Shown here: positions 12,266 through 24,282 of the stretch, one piece after another
Layout of the letters: every line of letters starts with the position of its first letter
Numbering within the stretch: the first letter of the stretch is position 1
NCBI GenBank assembly: GCA_002914805.1
Contig: JXTB01000013.1
Span: 1,833,208-1,897,207 of the forward strand
DNA length: 64,000 nt
Origin: Parasponia andersonii
Taxonomy: Eukaryota; Streptophyta; Magnoliopsida; Rosales; Cannabaceae
Direction of reading: 5' to 3'
Notes under the pieces: generated by a model
Told to the model about the DNA's origin: nothing
Database searches by the model: none
Seen by the model: the letters and a program-made list of their open reading frames with translations, nothing else
Translations under genes and position numbers: made by a program

Positions 12266-15216
12266 GCAGCAAATTTGAGTTGAACACAAGGCCATTATGG
12301 TTTTCTATGTCGTTCCTTTGGTGGTGTCCACTCTGCTGTTTGCTTAGGAGAGCTCCTTCTGGACTTGAGCTGTTTATATATGAGAACTCAGAAATACGTA
12401 GCCGGCGAGGAGGCTGCTTGCCTCGTAGTTGCTTGCTACCCTCAAAGTTAGAGATAATCGATAATACATTGTAAATTACAGGTGGAATATTTTGTTTCTG
12501 AAAAAAGAGTAGAAAGTACAGACAGAGGCTCTGAAACTGACTCAATTAAATTTGAAATCCTTTGCATCTTCTTGTTGTTTATATACAAGTGTTCTTTCCC
12601 CCTGCGAAGGGATTGTATAATTGCATGGTGATGACAGGTTCATAACTAGGGAGCTAATTTTTTTCATCAAACACAGAATATGAGTTATTCTTTGTGATGA
12701 GGGGCAGTGCAAAAAATGCCACTCTACACTGATTGCTTCGTTTTAAGATTGCAACACTAACAAATTCAATTAAATTTTTGGGGATCTTAGCCTTAGATCA
12801 GCTTTTATATCACTTGATAAATAATGTGAATTGACGACACTTTTAGTATATCAAGTCGGTAAGTTAAGAGGTATACTAAAATTTCTTCCCTCCATATAAT
12901 ATTCCTTTTAGTATAAATGCAAAAGAATATCACGAAGTGTGACCTTTTAATTCTGTTTTTCAATTTGTGTAAAATTTTATATTTCAATTATCTACAAATT
13001 TTACTTTCTGTGCCAATTGTTTTAAGTTATTTTAATAAATTTTGTTTTAATTAACATAAATAAAGTATTCAAATCATGTTTAGTGAAGAATTTGTTGGTC
13101 AATTCAGAAGCAAAAAAAATTTACAAATTTGTAGAAATTTGAAATATATAGATATAATTTTGCACACAAGATTAAAATTACAAAAAAAAAATCATATTTG
13201 AATTGAGGGATTTTTCTTTTTTCAGATAACCCTTCTTTTTGTACTTCAATATAAAGAGGATTTTTTCTTTCTTTTATATATTGTTTAATTAGGGGTTGGG
13301 GATTTCAAAACCTTTTTTTTTTTTTTTTTTAAATTACTATTAAAGAACTAGTTCTTTTATTATTATTGTTTTTAATCTACAAATAACATACTGTTATTTA
13401 GGCTGGCTATACATTTCCTTTCCTTTTGTGCTTGTCAATAAATGGTTAAAAGTTGGTATCTGCTAATTATTGAACTTTTTGATAAAGGGTGTAATGAAGA
13501 TTGAACTAAGGTTTCAGTTCAGAGAATTTTGTGCTCTGTTCCATGATTTATTTTGTTTGGATCATTCGTTTCTTACGTTGAATTATGTCTGATCTTTGTG
13601 TTCCAGAGGAAGCTGATACTGAGATATACCCACAAGTATAGACTAGGACTGTGGAGGCCCCGAGCGGAGCCTATGAAATCCTAATTGGGTTGCAAACTTG
13701 TCCTTTCAAGAACATGGAAAGACAGAACAGTTCAAGATATTTCATGAGGGGAACTGTTTTAGTCTCGAGTCTTAACTGTTGAACATTTTTGCTTGTGTCT
13801 TCTTTTAGTTTAGAGTCTCAGTTTGTTGGTATTTATCTTCACCTTCATTCAAATTTCATGGACGAGGTGTTGTAGTTCACTGCACAAGTGTACCAAATCA
13901 ACTTCGGCACTCTTCCAATTGAATGTTTTTATATCTCTCAGATTTTGCATCCTTTCTGTGTTGAATATTTCTTTTCCATTTTCTGCTTCCTTTTCTCGTA
14001 TGAACAATAGTTCTTTGAACATTAGCAACTCCCAAAAAAAGCTATGTTCTACGAACTAGTAAATCCCAAACGAAAAGAAAAAAGATAGCCGTCCACCCAT
14101 AAAACCTTGCTTAAAGGCCAGGAAAATTCCTACCATGTGTAACTTGAAAAATGCTTCAGCCATTTAATTGAGTGGTTTAGAATAGTTACTCATGATTATC
14201 AGGATGATACATAGACAAGTATTACGGTCTAATATTCTTGAAATATACATTATAGAATGACATACCGATAGGGTTGTAGAAAAGCTGAATTTGCCCGTAC
14301 GAACCTCTATTAAAGCCCCGTTAAAGTGATACAATTTGATGACCCTCCAAAATCAATAACCTAAGTAACTGGTGATGGTGAAGGCCAAAATTGAACACTA
14401 GGTCCTAATGCGTAATGGCAGATCCTCATGGGATTTGCTTTGATGGCACGGCTACTATTCTCATTGTATCTTTCAGCATAAAGCATATTCTATCTTCGAG
14501 TTTGACCATTGTAAGGGACCTTATAAGACGGAGTACAAGGTATTCTTGAGTCAACATCATAAATTGCATGCAACTATTAGTAGCAAAGGCATCCATTTTA
14601 AGACTCAAATACAAAATATAACACCATACCTGTGAAACTAAGAGTCAAGGTCCACAAGCTTAGGACCTTGGAAGGTCGTCCCAAAGTAAGAGAAAATCAC
14701 CCTTTTGTCATTTTGAATGACACCCTTCTTATTTCCTTTATGCTTGTTTGCATGGAACCCTTTATATATTATGGATACGAACGCGCTCGTCCCCACGAAG
14801 AGTATAGCCGACACCCAGTCCAGCTTTGAAAAAAAAAAAAGAAAAAACATAAAGTGCATGCACCTGAAGTTTGCAACAAGTCAGAAAAACAATTACCTGA
14901 GCCCAAAGTCCAATTCATGGTAACAGATAGTAAAGTCATCATCTCAAAATTTGAGCAATTAAAAGGGGAAACAACAGCACTTACTTTAAACACCATTTTG
15001 CAATATCATGCACGAGATCCCAAGAAACCTATGGTAAATTCAGAAGAAATAAACCAACCATTTTCTTGAAAAATCAGAGCACCAAATATAGGACTAAATT
15101 TTACAAAGACAAATAAGAGACACAAATATTTATTGTTGACCAAGGTCTGTAAGCAAAGTGCTTATGGCAAAACAAAGTTTATTTTTCAATATAGAGAGAA
15201 TCTACTAACGTCATAT
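12266..15216. other. Intergenic region between convergent genes, no gene recognised
   Basis: The syntaxin 3' untranslated region runs into AT-rich spacer at 12700-13500. A less AT-rich patch at about 13590-14060 after a TTCCAG could be a spliced untranslated exon. Open frames at 14426-14614 and 14638-14996 on the minus strand lie downstream of the small membrane-protein gene and could be part of its 3' transcript. None resembles a known family. Confidence 0.35.
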
Positions 15217-15907
15217 TCAATTGACGCATCTTGACCCTCCATTATGATTAACTCTACAGCAGGATTCACATGAGGCTCCATTATGGAGGGCTAGCGTGTA
15301 TTTGAAGCCCCCCAAAAAAAAAATTGTTGAAACCCAACAAATAATTACCTTGGAAGATTAACACAAAGCAAAAAATGATGGTGATGATCATTGCAATGAG
15401 GTTGATGTTCGAAGATGGTGCTTTAGTGGCTTTCATTTTCTTCAACGCCTTGAGCCTTTCTCTATTCTTATGCCTCAACTTTGCATGATCAGAAATTTCC
15501 TTGACAAACTTCATGTCAGCTTCATCTAAAGATGGACCTCCAGGAGGCCGAGGAGGTTTAGGATGTTTCTTATTGAAGCTTGTCTTTTTACGTTTCTCAT
15601 TCCCTTTTTTCTTCTCCACAAAATTTCCTTCTGCCTTTTCTTCAACCCCACTAGCCATTCTATCCAAATCATAATCACCATTGCTCAAAATGTTCTTGCT
15701 TCTGCCTAATAATCCATCACTATCTTCTATCAATATAAATCTACTGAAATGCCCGCTACGCAATCTACTTGGAGTTTTCTTTTGACTTTTGTCACCTGAA
15801 TCCAAACTTTGACCTTCATGTTGTTCTTGATCACTTGAGGTCTCAGCCTCACCACCACTTTCAAGGTCAACATCCAAACCATTTTCCTTAGAAGCCATAT
15901 GATCCAT
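15217..15907 (-). CDS. Small plant protein with a single C-terminal membrane segment, function unknown
   Basis: Exon 1 (15349-15907) encodes about 186 residues. The N-terminal half is acidic and Ser/Gln-rich (DVDLESGGEAETSS), then a basic stretch KKKGNEKRKKTSFNKK leads to KPPRPPGGPSLDEADMKFV. This is followed by a Lys/Arg-rich helix (RLKALKKMKATKA) and a hydrophobic segment INLIAMIITIIFCFVLIFQ at about residues 167-186. The PPRPPxGPSLD motif followed by a basic helix and one membrane span recurs in an uncharacterised plant family that I recognise only by pattern. Exon 1 ends at a good donor (CAAG|GTAATT). The terminal exon is uncertain: an acceptor at 15291-15293 gives a short Cys-rich tail ending at 15217, while a later acceptor gives another tail. 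Topology suggests a tail-anchored membrane protein; no function is claimed. Confidence 0.65.
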
Positions 15908-16589
15908 TGCACCACCTCTAGCTATAATGTGGGAAAGCTAAACTTTGATGTAAAGATTAGATAATGAGTACGGAAATTTCAGCTATTGCATTATCAAAAT
16001 CAAATGTAAAGTCCTTAAATAAAAATGCTAATAGCATAGAATCATCAAGGCCACAAAATTGATCAAAAGCAAAGTGTTCTAGGAGTGCATTATCCAAAAC
16101 AAGCAAAAGTACCGTAATATTTCTTCTTCTATGTATGATATCAATTTAATTCCCCTGGAATTGTAGAAAAATAGCCAAAAGAAAACAAAATTCAACATAA
16201 AAATATTGAAGAATTAAGTCAGGTTCTTCATTTATACATAGAAGAAAATGTCCAACAATAAACCTTCGAACCCCTTTTAATTGCGTAGAAAAAAATTAGG
16301 ACAATGATAAAATTCTAAACATGATATGAATTTTCTAATTACTTGGTGAGAGGAGAGAAATATGAAAATCTGCGATTTTATTTTTCTTTTTAGGTTTTCA
16401 ATTTTGTAGCGAAGAAAAAAATAGTGCATGAAGTTGAGTAGAAATCCCCTTAATTACATTCTCCAATTTCTACTAACCAAACAAAATGGGGAACAACAAA
16501 TTAAGATAAAATTGGTATGGATTTAACGAAATAAAAATTGGCAGAACGTACCTCTTTTTGCAATAGAATGTATGAGTTTAGGAGAATAA

Positions 16590-16594
<5 letters not shown>

Positions 16595-16659
<65 letters not shown>
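16595..16659. repeat. (AT)n microsatellite
   Basis: A pure alternating AT tract of about 65 bases. The apparent Tyr-Ile open frames across it are artefacts. Confidence 0.95.
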
Positions 16660-16663
<4 letters not shown>

Positions 16664-17557
16664 AAACAATTGGAAAATGGAGGACCTAATTCCCAGAGGA
16701 AAATTTTGTTGGCCAGTAACATAAATTACACATGATTCAAACACAATCTAATTATAATGAAAGAGCCATGCACTAAAAATGGAAAGCTTAGGAAAAAAAA
16801 AATAAAAACATTGAAAATACAAAAACAAATTTTAGCGTCCCGGTTTAATCAAAATAGCATTATAATAAGGAATATTTACATTTTTTGTACCTATAATTTG
16901 ATACATTATATTTTGATTATTATTTACATCATATAAAATTTGTTATAAATTTAAACTCTAAGACAATTAGACATCGATTTAGAATTGTTTCTGTCGACCA
17001 AAATATCCTTTCAAATAAATTAAAAAATAAACTCAAATTTTAAATTAAAATTAAACATATGAAAAAATGAAAAACAAAACAAGCAAAAAGATTTTTTTTT
17101 TCATTTATTAAAAAACAAAAATAATTTAACTAAAAAGAAAAGCACAAAAATAATTTAACTAAAAAGAAAATTTCTCATTAACAAGGAGCTTATAGAAATA
17201 TGACCAAATTTTGGATCCAATTTTAGTAATTACCCCTTTGTCAAATATTATAGTAAAATATCTGATATATATGCTTATATAATAAGTGTAAAATTTTATA
17301 TACCAAATATAAAAAATTATATAATCAGTACATTTCAGTACAGTAACTAAAATTAGTAGATATATTTATCTACCAAGTATAAAAATATATATATTTGTAC
17401 ATTTAGCTATAAAATTTTAAAAATAGATATTTACTTAATTAAATTTAAAATTTTAGCCATTCAACTATATTTTTTAGAAAACAAACAAACCTATGTTTCT
17501 CCTCTCTCTCTCTCTCAACTTCTCCACTCAACCTCTTCTTCTTTGTCTTTCCAACTC

Positions 17558-17632
17558 ATGCCGACGAACAAACTCTTCCACTTAATATTTCTATTAGTGT
17601 TAAATGTCTGTACAGCGAGAAATGCAAATTAA
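17558..17632 (+). CDS. Possible secreted micro-ORF or first exon cut off by a retrotransposon
   Basis: A CT-rich stretch that looks like a plant leader (17500-17545) precedes an ATG opening a 24-codon frame: MPTNKLFHLIFLLVL, then NVCTARNAN. The hydrophobic core and Cys-Thr-Ala ending look like a signal peptide. The frame stops about 180 bases before the left LTR of the gypsy element. It may be chance, a short peptide, or a remnant first exon. No downstream partner was found on the far side of the element. Confidence 0.2.
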   Translation: MPTNKLFHLIFLLVLNVCTARNAN

Positions 17633-17815
17633 TTAAATTAGTGTGTGTAACATTGTGTTACTTTATTTTTCGTCAAAACCCAAAATGGTAAAGTGAACCC
17701 TATTTTCTAGGAGGAGACATTAATTGATTTGTTTCTTTGTTTAGTCTTGTTCTATGAGTTTTAGTTTTTTATTTTGATTTCTAGAACTGCTATGCAAATG
17801 GAGATTATTAGTTCA

Positions 17816-18355
17816 TGTTGACGAAGGTTTTGTTAACAATGAATTTAAGAAATTGCAAGATGTGGCTTATGTGTGAAAAGGAGGATTACAAGAGTTTCGT
17901 TAAGTTTCTAAGAAGTAAAAGTAATAAATCTCCAAAGTTCTTTCCAGAAGCCGAAGATCCCTCACAATAGCATTGAACTCCTTTTATATAGATGAGGGTG
18001 GCTCAATGTTTCCCAATTATGAAAATGGGTAAGTGTATAATTAGAAAATACAATTTGAATAACAATATAACTGGATAATAACTTAAATGAGATGACTGGT
18101 CGATCTTGAAAGAGAAATTTTTGTTTCCCTTTCTTTATAGATTACCCGTTTGACTAAGCTTGGTCTAGTTTCCTTTTCATTCTGGTCGCACTTAACTCGT
18201 TCAGAGAATGTCGCACTTTATTCAGAGGGAGGTCGCATTCGACTTACTCGGAAGAGGTTGTACTTAACTTACTCGTGCGACCTGACACGTTCTCTTAGTC
18301 GCTAACTTTCCCTTTCTGGCATTAACTAACATATAAGTTTTTAGACTGCACAACA
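17816..18355 (-). repeat. LTR (3' LTR of the minus-strand element), 540 bp
   Basis: Same sequence as the 637-bp LTR at 19677-20313 but lacking about 97 bases after GTGTGAAAA. That block holds the GTTCGGCC segment of the intact LTR. Confidence 0.92.
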
Positions 18356-18599
18356 ATTGCCCCTCCCCCAGCTCCATTAGTTCTTTAGGACAAAATGGAG
18401 TTTCCTTCTATTATAAGTGCGAGCTTATAAATGTGACGTTATGACATTATCTTGAGATCTTTGAAGAGTTGTCAGTTCTTAAATCACATCTTTTCAGAAC
18501 CACGTGTACCTTCTCCTGACAGATAAAACCACGTGTCACATTTTCTCAGCAAAACATCTTCTTCGAAACTTGAGTCCTTGAAACCACTTGAGCCAGACT

Positions 18600-19675
18600 T
18601 GAGTCCTCGAAACTACTTTTTCGCTTCTCCCGTGAGAGTTACCTCAAAACATCTGCAACGTGCGAGATCATCGACACGATGTAGTTCCATCAGATTGTTG
18701 AAGTGATCCATATGATCCTGCATATCAGTTTTCCCATCAAAAGTGTTTATAGTGGGAAGTTTGAATCTGGCAGATAAGGCAGTAGTTCGAACCTCCTCGC
18801 TGAATGGCGATTGACGATACCCATCAGTGAGTTCATCGTCTCAGTCAGCAAGTGCATCTAATGCGATCCTCAAATTGTGAATATCGACGTTCGGATGGAG
18901 AATATTATCTTTTGCTAGTGGTAGGGGTAGCTTTTGGTTGCTATCGCGATTTAAGACAGATTGGTCAGGCAGGGTCTGCTGCGACCTTTGTGAGGTTTCT
19001 ATTAAAATAGTATGATGAGATCGACTTCGGTCATTGAGATGCGATGTGGATCGCTCTTGACTACGTCGCTACTCTAGATGTTGTCTCAGGGTTGTAGGAT
19101 TTTGTCGAGATTTTCTACTAATCCTTTCAAAAACATTCCTCGATTGTCATTTTTGCTCGTTGTTTAGACCATCACGATTGATGGTCCCTCTCCAAGAAGG
19201 TTGTTGATGATTACGATTTGTGCTCGAACTTTCAATTCTGGATTCCAGGGGCAAGTCTGCGACCTTGCCTTTTCCCTTGGAGGTGCGATCTCCATGATGC
19301 TCCTGTCGGGCTTTTTGCTAGTCATGGTTTCTTGTCTCCAGGATTTGAATTCCTCTATCAAGTTATTGAGCAGGACGTTCTCTGGGACGACTGTGGTGGA
19401 GTTAGCATCTGTCCCTCAGCAAGTCGTCGTAGAGAGTCATTAATCTGACTTGTAATTTGCTGAAGGTTCACCAGTGCTTTCTCTATGCGATCTTGTCTCT
19501 GGACAATATTTTCTGGTGCAGTCACGGTAGGTTGATCCTGAGCAGGATCTACCTGTGCAGCAGTAGTGCTTTGGGGTTGGTTCTGGCTAGTTCCGATGTT
19601 TCTGGTGTTTGCTATTGTTGAACAAAGCGGAATTGACAAACTTCTTTGCCGGAATAGCCCTTCTTCTAGTGCCAA
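18600..19675 (-). pseudogene. Truncated gag remnant
   Basis: Read on the minus strand, fragments match the gag start of the larger element: NTRNIGTSQNQPQSTTAAQ, then IEKALVNLQQITSQINDSL, then a conserved piece corresponding to NTFDGKTDMQDHMDHF and MELHRVDDLARC. The frame is broken several times. The gag is cut soon after the last motif and fused to the 3' non-coding region of the element. Confidence 0.8.
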
Positions 19676-19676
19676 T

Positions 19677-20313
19677 TGTTGACGGAGGTTTTGTCAACAA
19701 TGAATTTAAGAAATTACAAGATGTGGCTTGTGTGTGAAAATGGTTGATTAACCAAAACAAGTAAAAGAGACAAGAATTTTATAGTGGTTCGGCCCCAAAA
19801 AAGATGAGCCTACGTCCATTGTTGTTCACTATTTTCTGGAGAATTACGAGAGTTTCGTTAAGTTTCCAGGAATTAAAAGTAATAAATCCTCAAAGTTCTC
19901 TCCAGAAACCGAAGATCCCTCACAACAACATTGAACTCCCTTCATATAGATGAGGGTGGCTCAACATTTCCCAATTATGAAAATGTGTAAGTGTATAATT
20001 AGAAAATACAATTTGAGTAACAATATAATTAGGTAATAACTTAAATGAGATGACTGGTCGATCTTGAAAGAGAGACTTTTGTTTCCTTTTCTTTATATAT
20101 TACTCGTTTGACGAATCTTGGTCTAATTTCCTTTTCATTATGATCGCACTTAACTTTTTCAGAGGAGGTCGCACTTTATTCGGAGGGAGGTCTCATTCGA
20201 CTTACTCGGAAGAGGTTGTACTTAACTTACTCGTACGACCTGACACGTTTTCTTAGTCGCTAACTTTCCCTTTCTGGCATTAACCAACATATAGGTTTTT
20301 AGACCGCACAACA
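19677..20313 (-). repeat. LTR (5' LTR of the minus-strand element), 637 bp
   Basis: Full-length LTR, the same length as the 5' LTR of the related element at 43622-44258. It ends directly at the GTTCA target duplication. Confidence 0.92.
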
Positions 20314-20318
20314 GTTCA

Positions 20319-20892
20319 TATGGAGAGAGAAAAAGAAGCCATCTTATTTAGGATTTTTTTTCATTTTATTTGGTTAGATCGGTGATTAGATTCAGGGTCA
20401 CTTTAGTATTGTTGTGCTAAAAAAATGTATAAACGTTTAGTAAATTTAATTTATAAAACTGATACACTATTTAAAAGTCATATCTAAGTGTTTAGTAAAC
20501 TATAGATTATGTATGTTATAAAATAATATTTTAAATAATTTGTATTATGAAAGTTTTTAAAAGCAACATTTAGTCTGCTTCTCCAATTCTACTTAAATTA
20601 CGATTACGCAATAGTTTTTAAAATCTACTAANNNNNNNNNNNNNNNNTCACTAACCACTTTTAAAAGTTAAAATCAACAGTCATAATTAATCCTAAACAT
20701 ATCCTTACTCATGTGATTTTCGCTAACCATTTTTAAAAATTAAAAGCAGCAAGGATAATCAATCCCAAACATGCCCTTACTCGTGTAGTTTTGAGGAGAT
20801 CATTTAGATTTGCTTCCATAAAACCACCAAAAATTGTGTGAAAAGACGAATTTACTATTAATAAAAAATTAGCAAATTATCTAAATTTAGTC
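20319..20892. other. Spacer with assembly gap and a tandem duplication
   Basis: AT-rich spacer. It holds 16 N at 20632-20647. Directly after, a unit of about 72 bp is repeated twice at 20648-20790; each copy has CTAACCA, an A/T run, then CTTACTC and GTGTGATTTT-like endings. No gene is seen. Confidence 0.5.
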
Positions 20893-21650
20893 GCGTTTGG
20901 TTGGATGAAATGAAATTATAAATAATGGTAATGAAAATAAGAATGAAAAAGAAACATGCCAACTGAGACTAGCTCAGTTGGTCCAAGACTTGAGGGATAT
21001 GTGTGTGAGTTTGGAGGGATCAAGAGTTCAAACCTTGGTAGAGTGTATATGTGTTATTTTCTTTTAAATTTATAGTAAGTGGTGGTTATTAGTTAAGCTC
21101 CATTGTTTTTTTTTTTTCAAAAAAAAAAATGAACCTTTGAGAGTAGATTATTACGTGTGATTCTCGATAAAACGTAATGGAATTATTGTAGTTCTACAAA
21201 TATACCTCCAACTTTGATGTAAACTTTTTTTAAAATAAAAATAAAAAACGTTATTATTTTTACAAAAAAGAAAAAGGAATAGACAGTTTGTTCAAAAGAA
21301 AAACAAATTATTATTTAAAATTTCTCTATGTGTTATAATGTATATGTGTATATATATATATATAGATTATGAAAGCATAAAAAGTGTTACATAATAACAT
21401 ATATTACTAAATTAATATATATGAACATGCATGAATTAGATACAATCAAAAAAGAGAAAAAAAAAATTCATTATTATTTGGAGAATGCAATGAGAATTCA
21501 CTCATTTAGAAAATGTAATTATAATTCCTTTTTCTATGGAAAAGACAATTCCATCGTAAAGGAATTCTTTGGTCAAAAATAGAACCAAAGGAGAAAAAGT
21601 CAATGCATTACATTCTATTTCTATTCCTAGGATTACCCCAAACCAAACGC
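20893..21650. mobile_element. MITE-like element with GCGTTTGGTT ends, carrying a nested SINE
   Basis: The left end GCGTTTGGTTGG and the right end AACCAAACGC are inverted repeats of about 10 bases. Both subterminal regions share AATG/ATGAAAT-like motifs in opposite orientation (for example TGGTAATGAAAAT on the left and ATTACATTCTATT on the right). There is no coding capacity. A tRNA-type SINE sits inside, so this element is older than the SINE insertion. Confidence 0.5.
20957..21120 (+). mobile_element. tRNA-derived SINE
   Basis: A perfect RNA polymerase III A box, TAGCTCAGTTGG (20970-20981), is followed about 45 bases later by a B-box-like GAGTTCAAACC (around 21024-21034). The body continues about 80 bases and ends in a T run and A run. 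This is the layout of plant tRNA-related SINEs. No cloverleaf or acceptor stem is kept, so it is not a functional tRNA gene. The target duplication was not resolved. Confidence 0.75.
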
Positions 21651-22918
21651 CAAAGAATTTAGTTCTTTTTATTTTTTCAATCTACAAATATATCGTTGTC
21701 ACTGAAATTTTGTTTGAGAGTGCGCTAAATCCAACGTATTAACAGTCAAGGGTGTTCTCGTCAATTCGAGTCCAATTATTTTATTTGCACTCAAAAAAAT
21801 AATGAAGTCAAAAAAAAAAAAGGGAAAAAAAAACAGGAAAATAATGAAGCCTTTAAACATTGCAGAGTCTTGGTGGTGTTGTTGGTGTCGTCTTGTAGAG
21901 TTGTATATATACAAACGTACTTGGAGTCTGGAGAAGGGAGAAGGGAGAAGGAGAACACTCAACTCTGGTTTGCACGTAACATCTAAAGATTCCAATCAAA
22001 TCAAACCAAACACATTAATCCATAGCCAAGTCTTCGTCTTCTTCTTCTTCTTCTTCTTCTCTACAAAGTAGGACCTTCGATTCAAATCTCCACACTCGAG
22101 ATCTCGTCTGGGTTTCCACATATTTCTTAATTATTATGGTAATTTCATCCTTACAATTCATTATCTTTCTTTTCCACTCGCTATTATTTGTATCTTTTTC
22201 TTTCTTTTCTTTCTGATTCGGCTAATTGGGATGCCGTGATATGAATTTTCTTTTCTTGTTGCTTTTGATGTTATGCATTTCTTGTTAAAGTTTGATACTT
22301 TATCATGTTTCAGATTGACCCATTTGGATTCGTCTTACCAAATTGAACTTAATTTGACTTTTGCTTAATTAACCTAATGAAATTTTAAAGTTAATCAAAA
22401 CCCTTTAGTTTCTTCTTCTTAAAACGGAAGATAATCTAATTGTTTGCCCGTTGCGTTGGTATATGTATCTAGTAATTATGAACGCGTTGCTGCTGTTTTT
22501 GGCATTTGATTAAGGTGTTCAGGAAGGTCATAACTTTGAGCAGATGAAGAGGCAAAAGTAAACAGAAAGGGACCAAGCTATATGACATATATGTATAAAT
22601 ATATGCCAGCTTTTCCTTTTGTTTCTTTTCTATCCTTATTGGGACTAGACTTGGTTAACAAAATGTGAAGGCCCGGTTCTCTTTTCATATATGTTCTCCA
22701 ATCTTGCTATAATTATATATTTCTTACTATAGTTGTTTATTGCTTTTGCAATTTTATGTTTTCAAGAGGACTTGATTAATGGGTGATTTATATTTTTTAC
22801 TTTCAGTAACTTCTGAATGGCTTGTCCTGGGTGATGTGGCATAAATGGAAGGACAGGTTCTTTCCCATATTGTCAGACTTCATCAAATCTTTTCCGGGGA
22901 TTGACCGAACTGTCTTCA
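21651..22918. other. Promoter and spliced 5' leader of the N-acetyltransferase gene
   Basis: AT-rich until about 21830. A leader exon with a CTT repeat (about 22025-22137) is followed by a candidate donor (TTATG|GTAATT) and a further untranslated exon from about 22807 after TTTCAG. Several short ATGs are present upstream. A separate possible acceptor lies near 22520. No other gene is seen. Confidence 0.45.
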
Positions 22919-24282
22919 ATGGTGAACATAAAACCTTCCCCTCGTCCAGTCATATGCTTTAGGCCTATAAGACCGTCAGACCTTGGCATTTTAGAGAAAA
23001 TTCATACTGATTTATTTCCAATTAGGTATGTAGACTCTTTTTGATGCTTTTACGTTAGTATGGCCTTCAATATATATTTGTGTCCTCTTAATTCTTTTCT
23101 GCTAATTTCTTCAGGTATGAGTCGGAGTTTTTCCAGAATGTAGTAAATGGACGCGATATTGTATCCTGGGCGGCTGTTGATCGCAATCAACCAGATGGGC
23201 AAAGTGATGTACTTATAGGATTTGTAACAGCACGAATTGTTCTTGCAAAAGAAAGTGAGGTAAGGCCAGCAAAATGGTTTTAGGTTTTATTTTTTATTAT
23301 TATGTCCTCTGAACAAATTCAAAGAATCTTGATTTTATTAATCATCTTGGAATAATAATTTCATCCTTATGAAGGTATATTGGCCCAAAGATTCTAAATT
23401 ATCCGTATCTAGGGTCTCCAAGCCCTTCTATTATTAATGTTACTGTAAGAGAAGATTGTTGAAACAGATCGTTCCAGTTTCCTTGTTTTATCATCACCGA
23501 GCAAGAAAATTTGGCTTTGTAGGTAGGGGACATGCTCAGTTATGATTCATTAAAATCAGATCAGACGTTGGTCTACATTCTGACGCTGGGAGTGGTAGAA
23601 GCCTACAGAAATCTTGGCATAGGTATAAGTTTGTCTATTGCTCCTCATGTTTTGACGCTTTCTTTGATTATATATGCATGAGTATATTGATTTTTCTTTC
23701 AAATTTAATGTTGGACTTGCAGCCTCCTCACTTATTCGTGAGGTCATAAAATATGCCTCAACTGTTCCGACTTGCCGAGCTGTTTACTTGCATGTTATTT
23801 CTTATAACAATCCTGCAATCCATTTGTACAACAAAATGTCTTTTAGGTGTGTTCGGAGACTTCAAGGTTTCTATTTGATCAATGGTCAGCATTATGATTC
23901 TTACCTATTTGTTTACTACGTAAACGGAGGTCGGTCTCCCTGCTCACCATTGTAAGTGGCAAACACCCCTTGATCATTTTACTTGGATTGCTGTGAGAAA
24001 GTGTTGAATGTGCTTTGTTAGTTATGCTTACATTAGGTGTCGTTATAACTAGAATTGTGAAGGTTCTGCTTAAAATTGTTGATCGTTTTTTGTCGCAGAG
24101 AGATTGCGACAGCTGTGCTGAGATGCATGAAGAATGCTTTCAAGGCAATGTCAGCACGATTTTGGAGGAATGAGGATAGGAAGCTAAAATGGCCTAAAAG
24201 TAGAGAAAGCCGCTGCCTTGTTTCAACGTCGCAAAGCAGGAGAAACCTGACGGCCGAGTGTACAAGGTGTGAGTGTGTTTAA
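22919..24282 (+). CDS. GNAT N-acetyltransferase, MCC1/NAA60-like
   Basis: Plant MCC1-type proteins are GNAT acetyltransferases related to animal NAA60 (HAT4). The Arabidopsis member is described as a histone acetyltransferase that affects meiotic crossovers, while NAA60-type enzymes acetylate protein N-termini. Exons 22919-23025, 23115-23259, 23523-23622, 23723-23951 and 24099-24282 join with GT..AG borders to 254 residues, close to the family length. Motifs in order are CFRPIRPSDLGILEKIH, FPIRYESEFFQNVV, LIGFVTARIV, YILTLGVVEAYRNLGIASSL (the acetyl-CoA site, with a YRNLGIA variant of the usual RxxGxG/A loop) and AVYLHVISYNNPAIHLYNKM. The C-terminus is basic. The start was chosen because the preceding exon contains stops in this frame and MVNIKPSPRPVICF matches the family start. 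Confidence 0.93.

Larger units (their letters stand above)
15908..17810. other. AT-rich intergenic region
   Basis: Promoter side of the small membrane-protein gene, then AT-rich spacer with A and T runs. It includes the TA microsatellite listed separately and a CT run near 17500. A 24-codon frame at 17558-17632 is listed separately. Nothing else is seen. Confidence 0.4.
17811..20318 (-). mobile_element. Ty3/gypsy gag-only LTR retrotransposon (internally deleted), minus strand
   Basis: Two direct LTRs (17816-18355 and 19677-20313), each starting TGTTGACG and ending GCACAACA, flank 1.3 kb. The 5-bp target duplication GTTCA is perfect (17811-17815 and 20314-20318). Next to the left LTR, the reverse complement holds a polypurine tract (GGAGCTGGGGGAGGGGC). 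Next to the right LTR, the reverse complement AATTGGCACTAGAAGAAGG is the primer-site position, so the element is transcribed on the minus strand. The interior holds a gag start and then jumps to the 3' leader near 18600; protease, reverse transcriptase and integrase are absent. The larger element at 43.6-51.9 kb is the same family. LTR divergence is mostly transitions, so it is not a very young copy. Confidence 0.93.

Noticed and set aside
20960..21045. A functional tRNA gene
   Set aside because: A and B boxes are present, but there is no acceptor stem, anticodon arm or CCA-side pairing; the longer body and tail fit a SINE.
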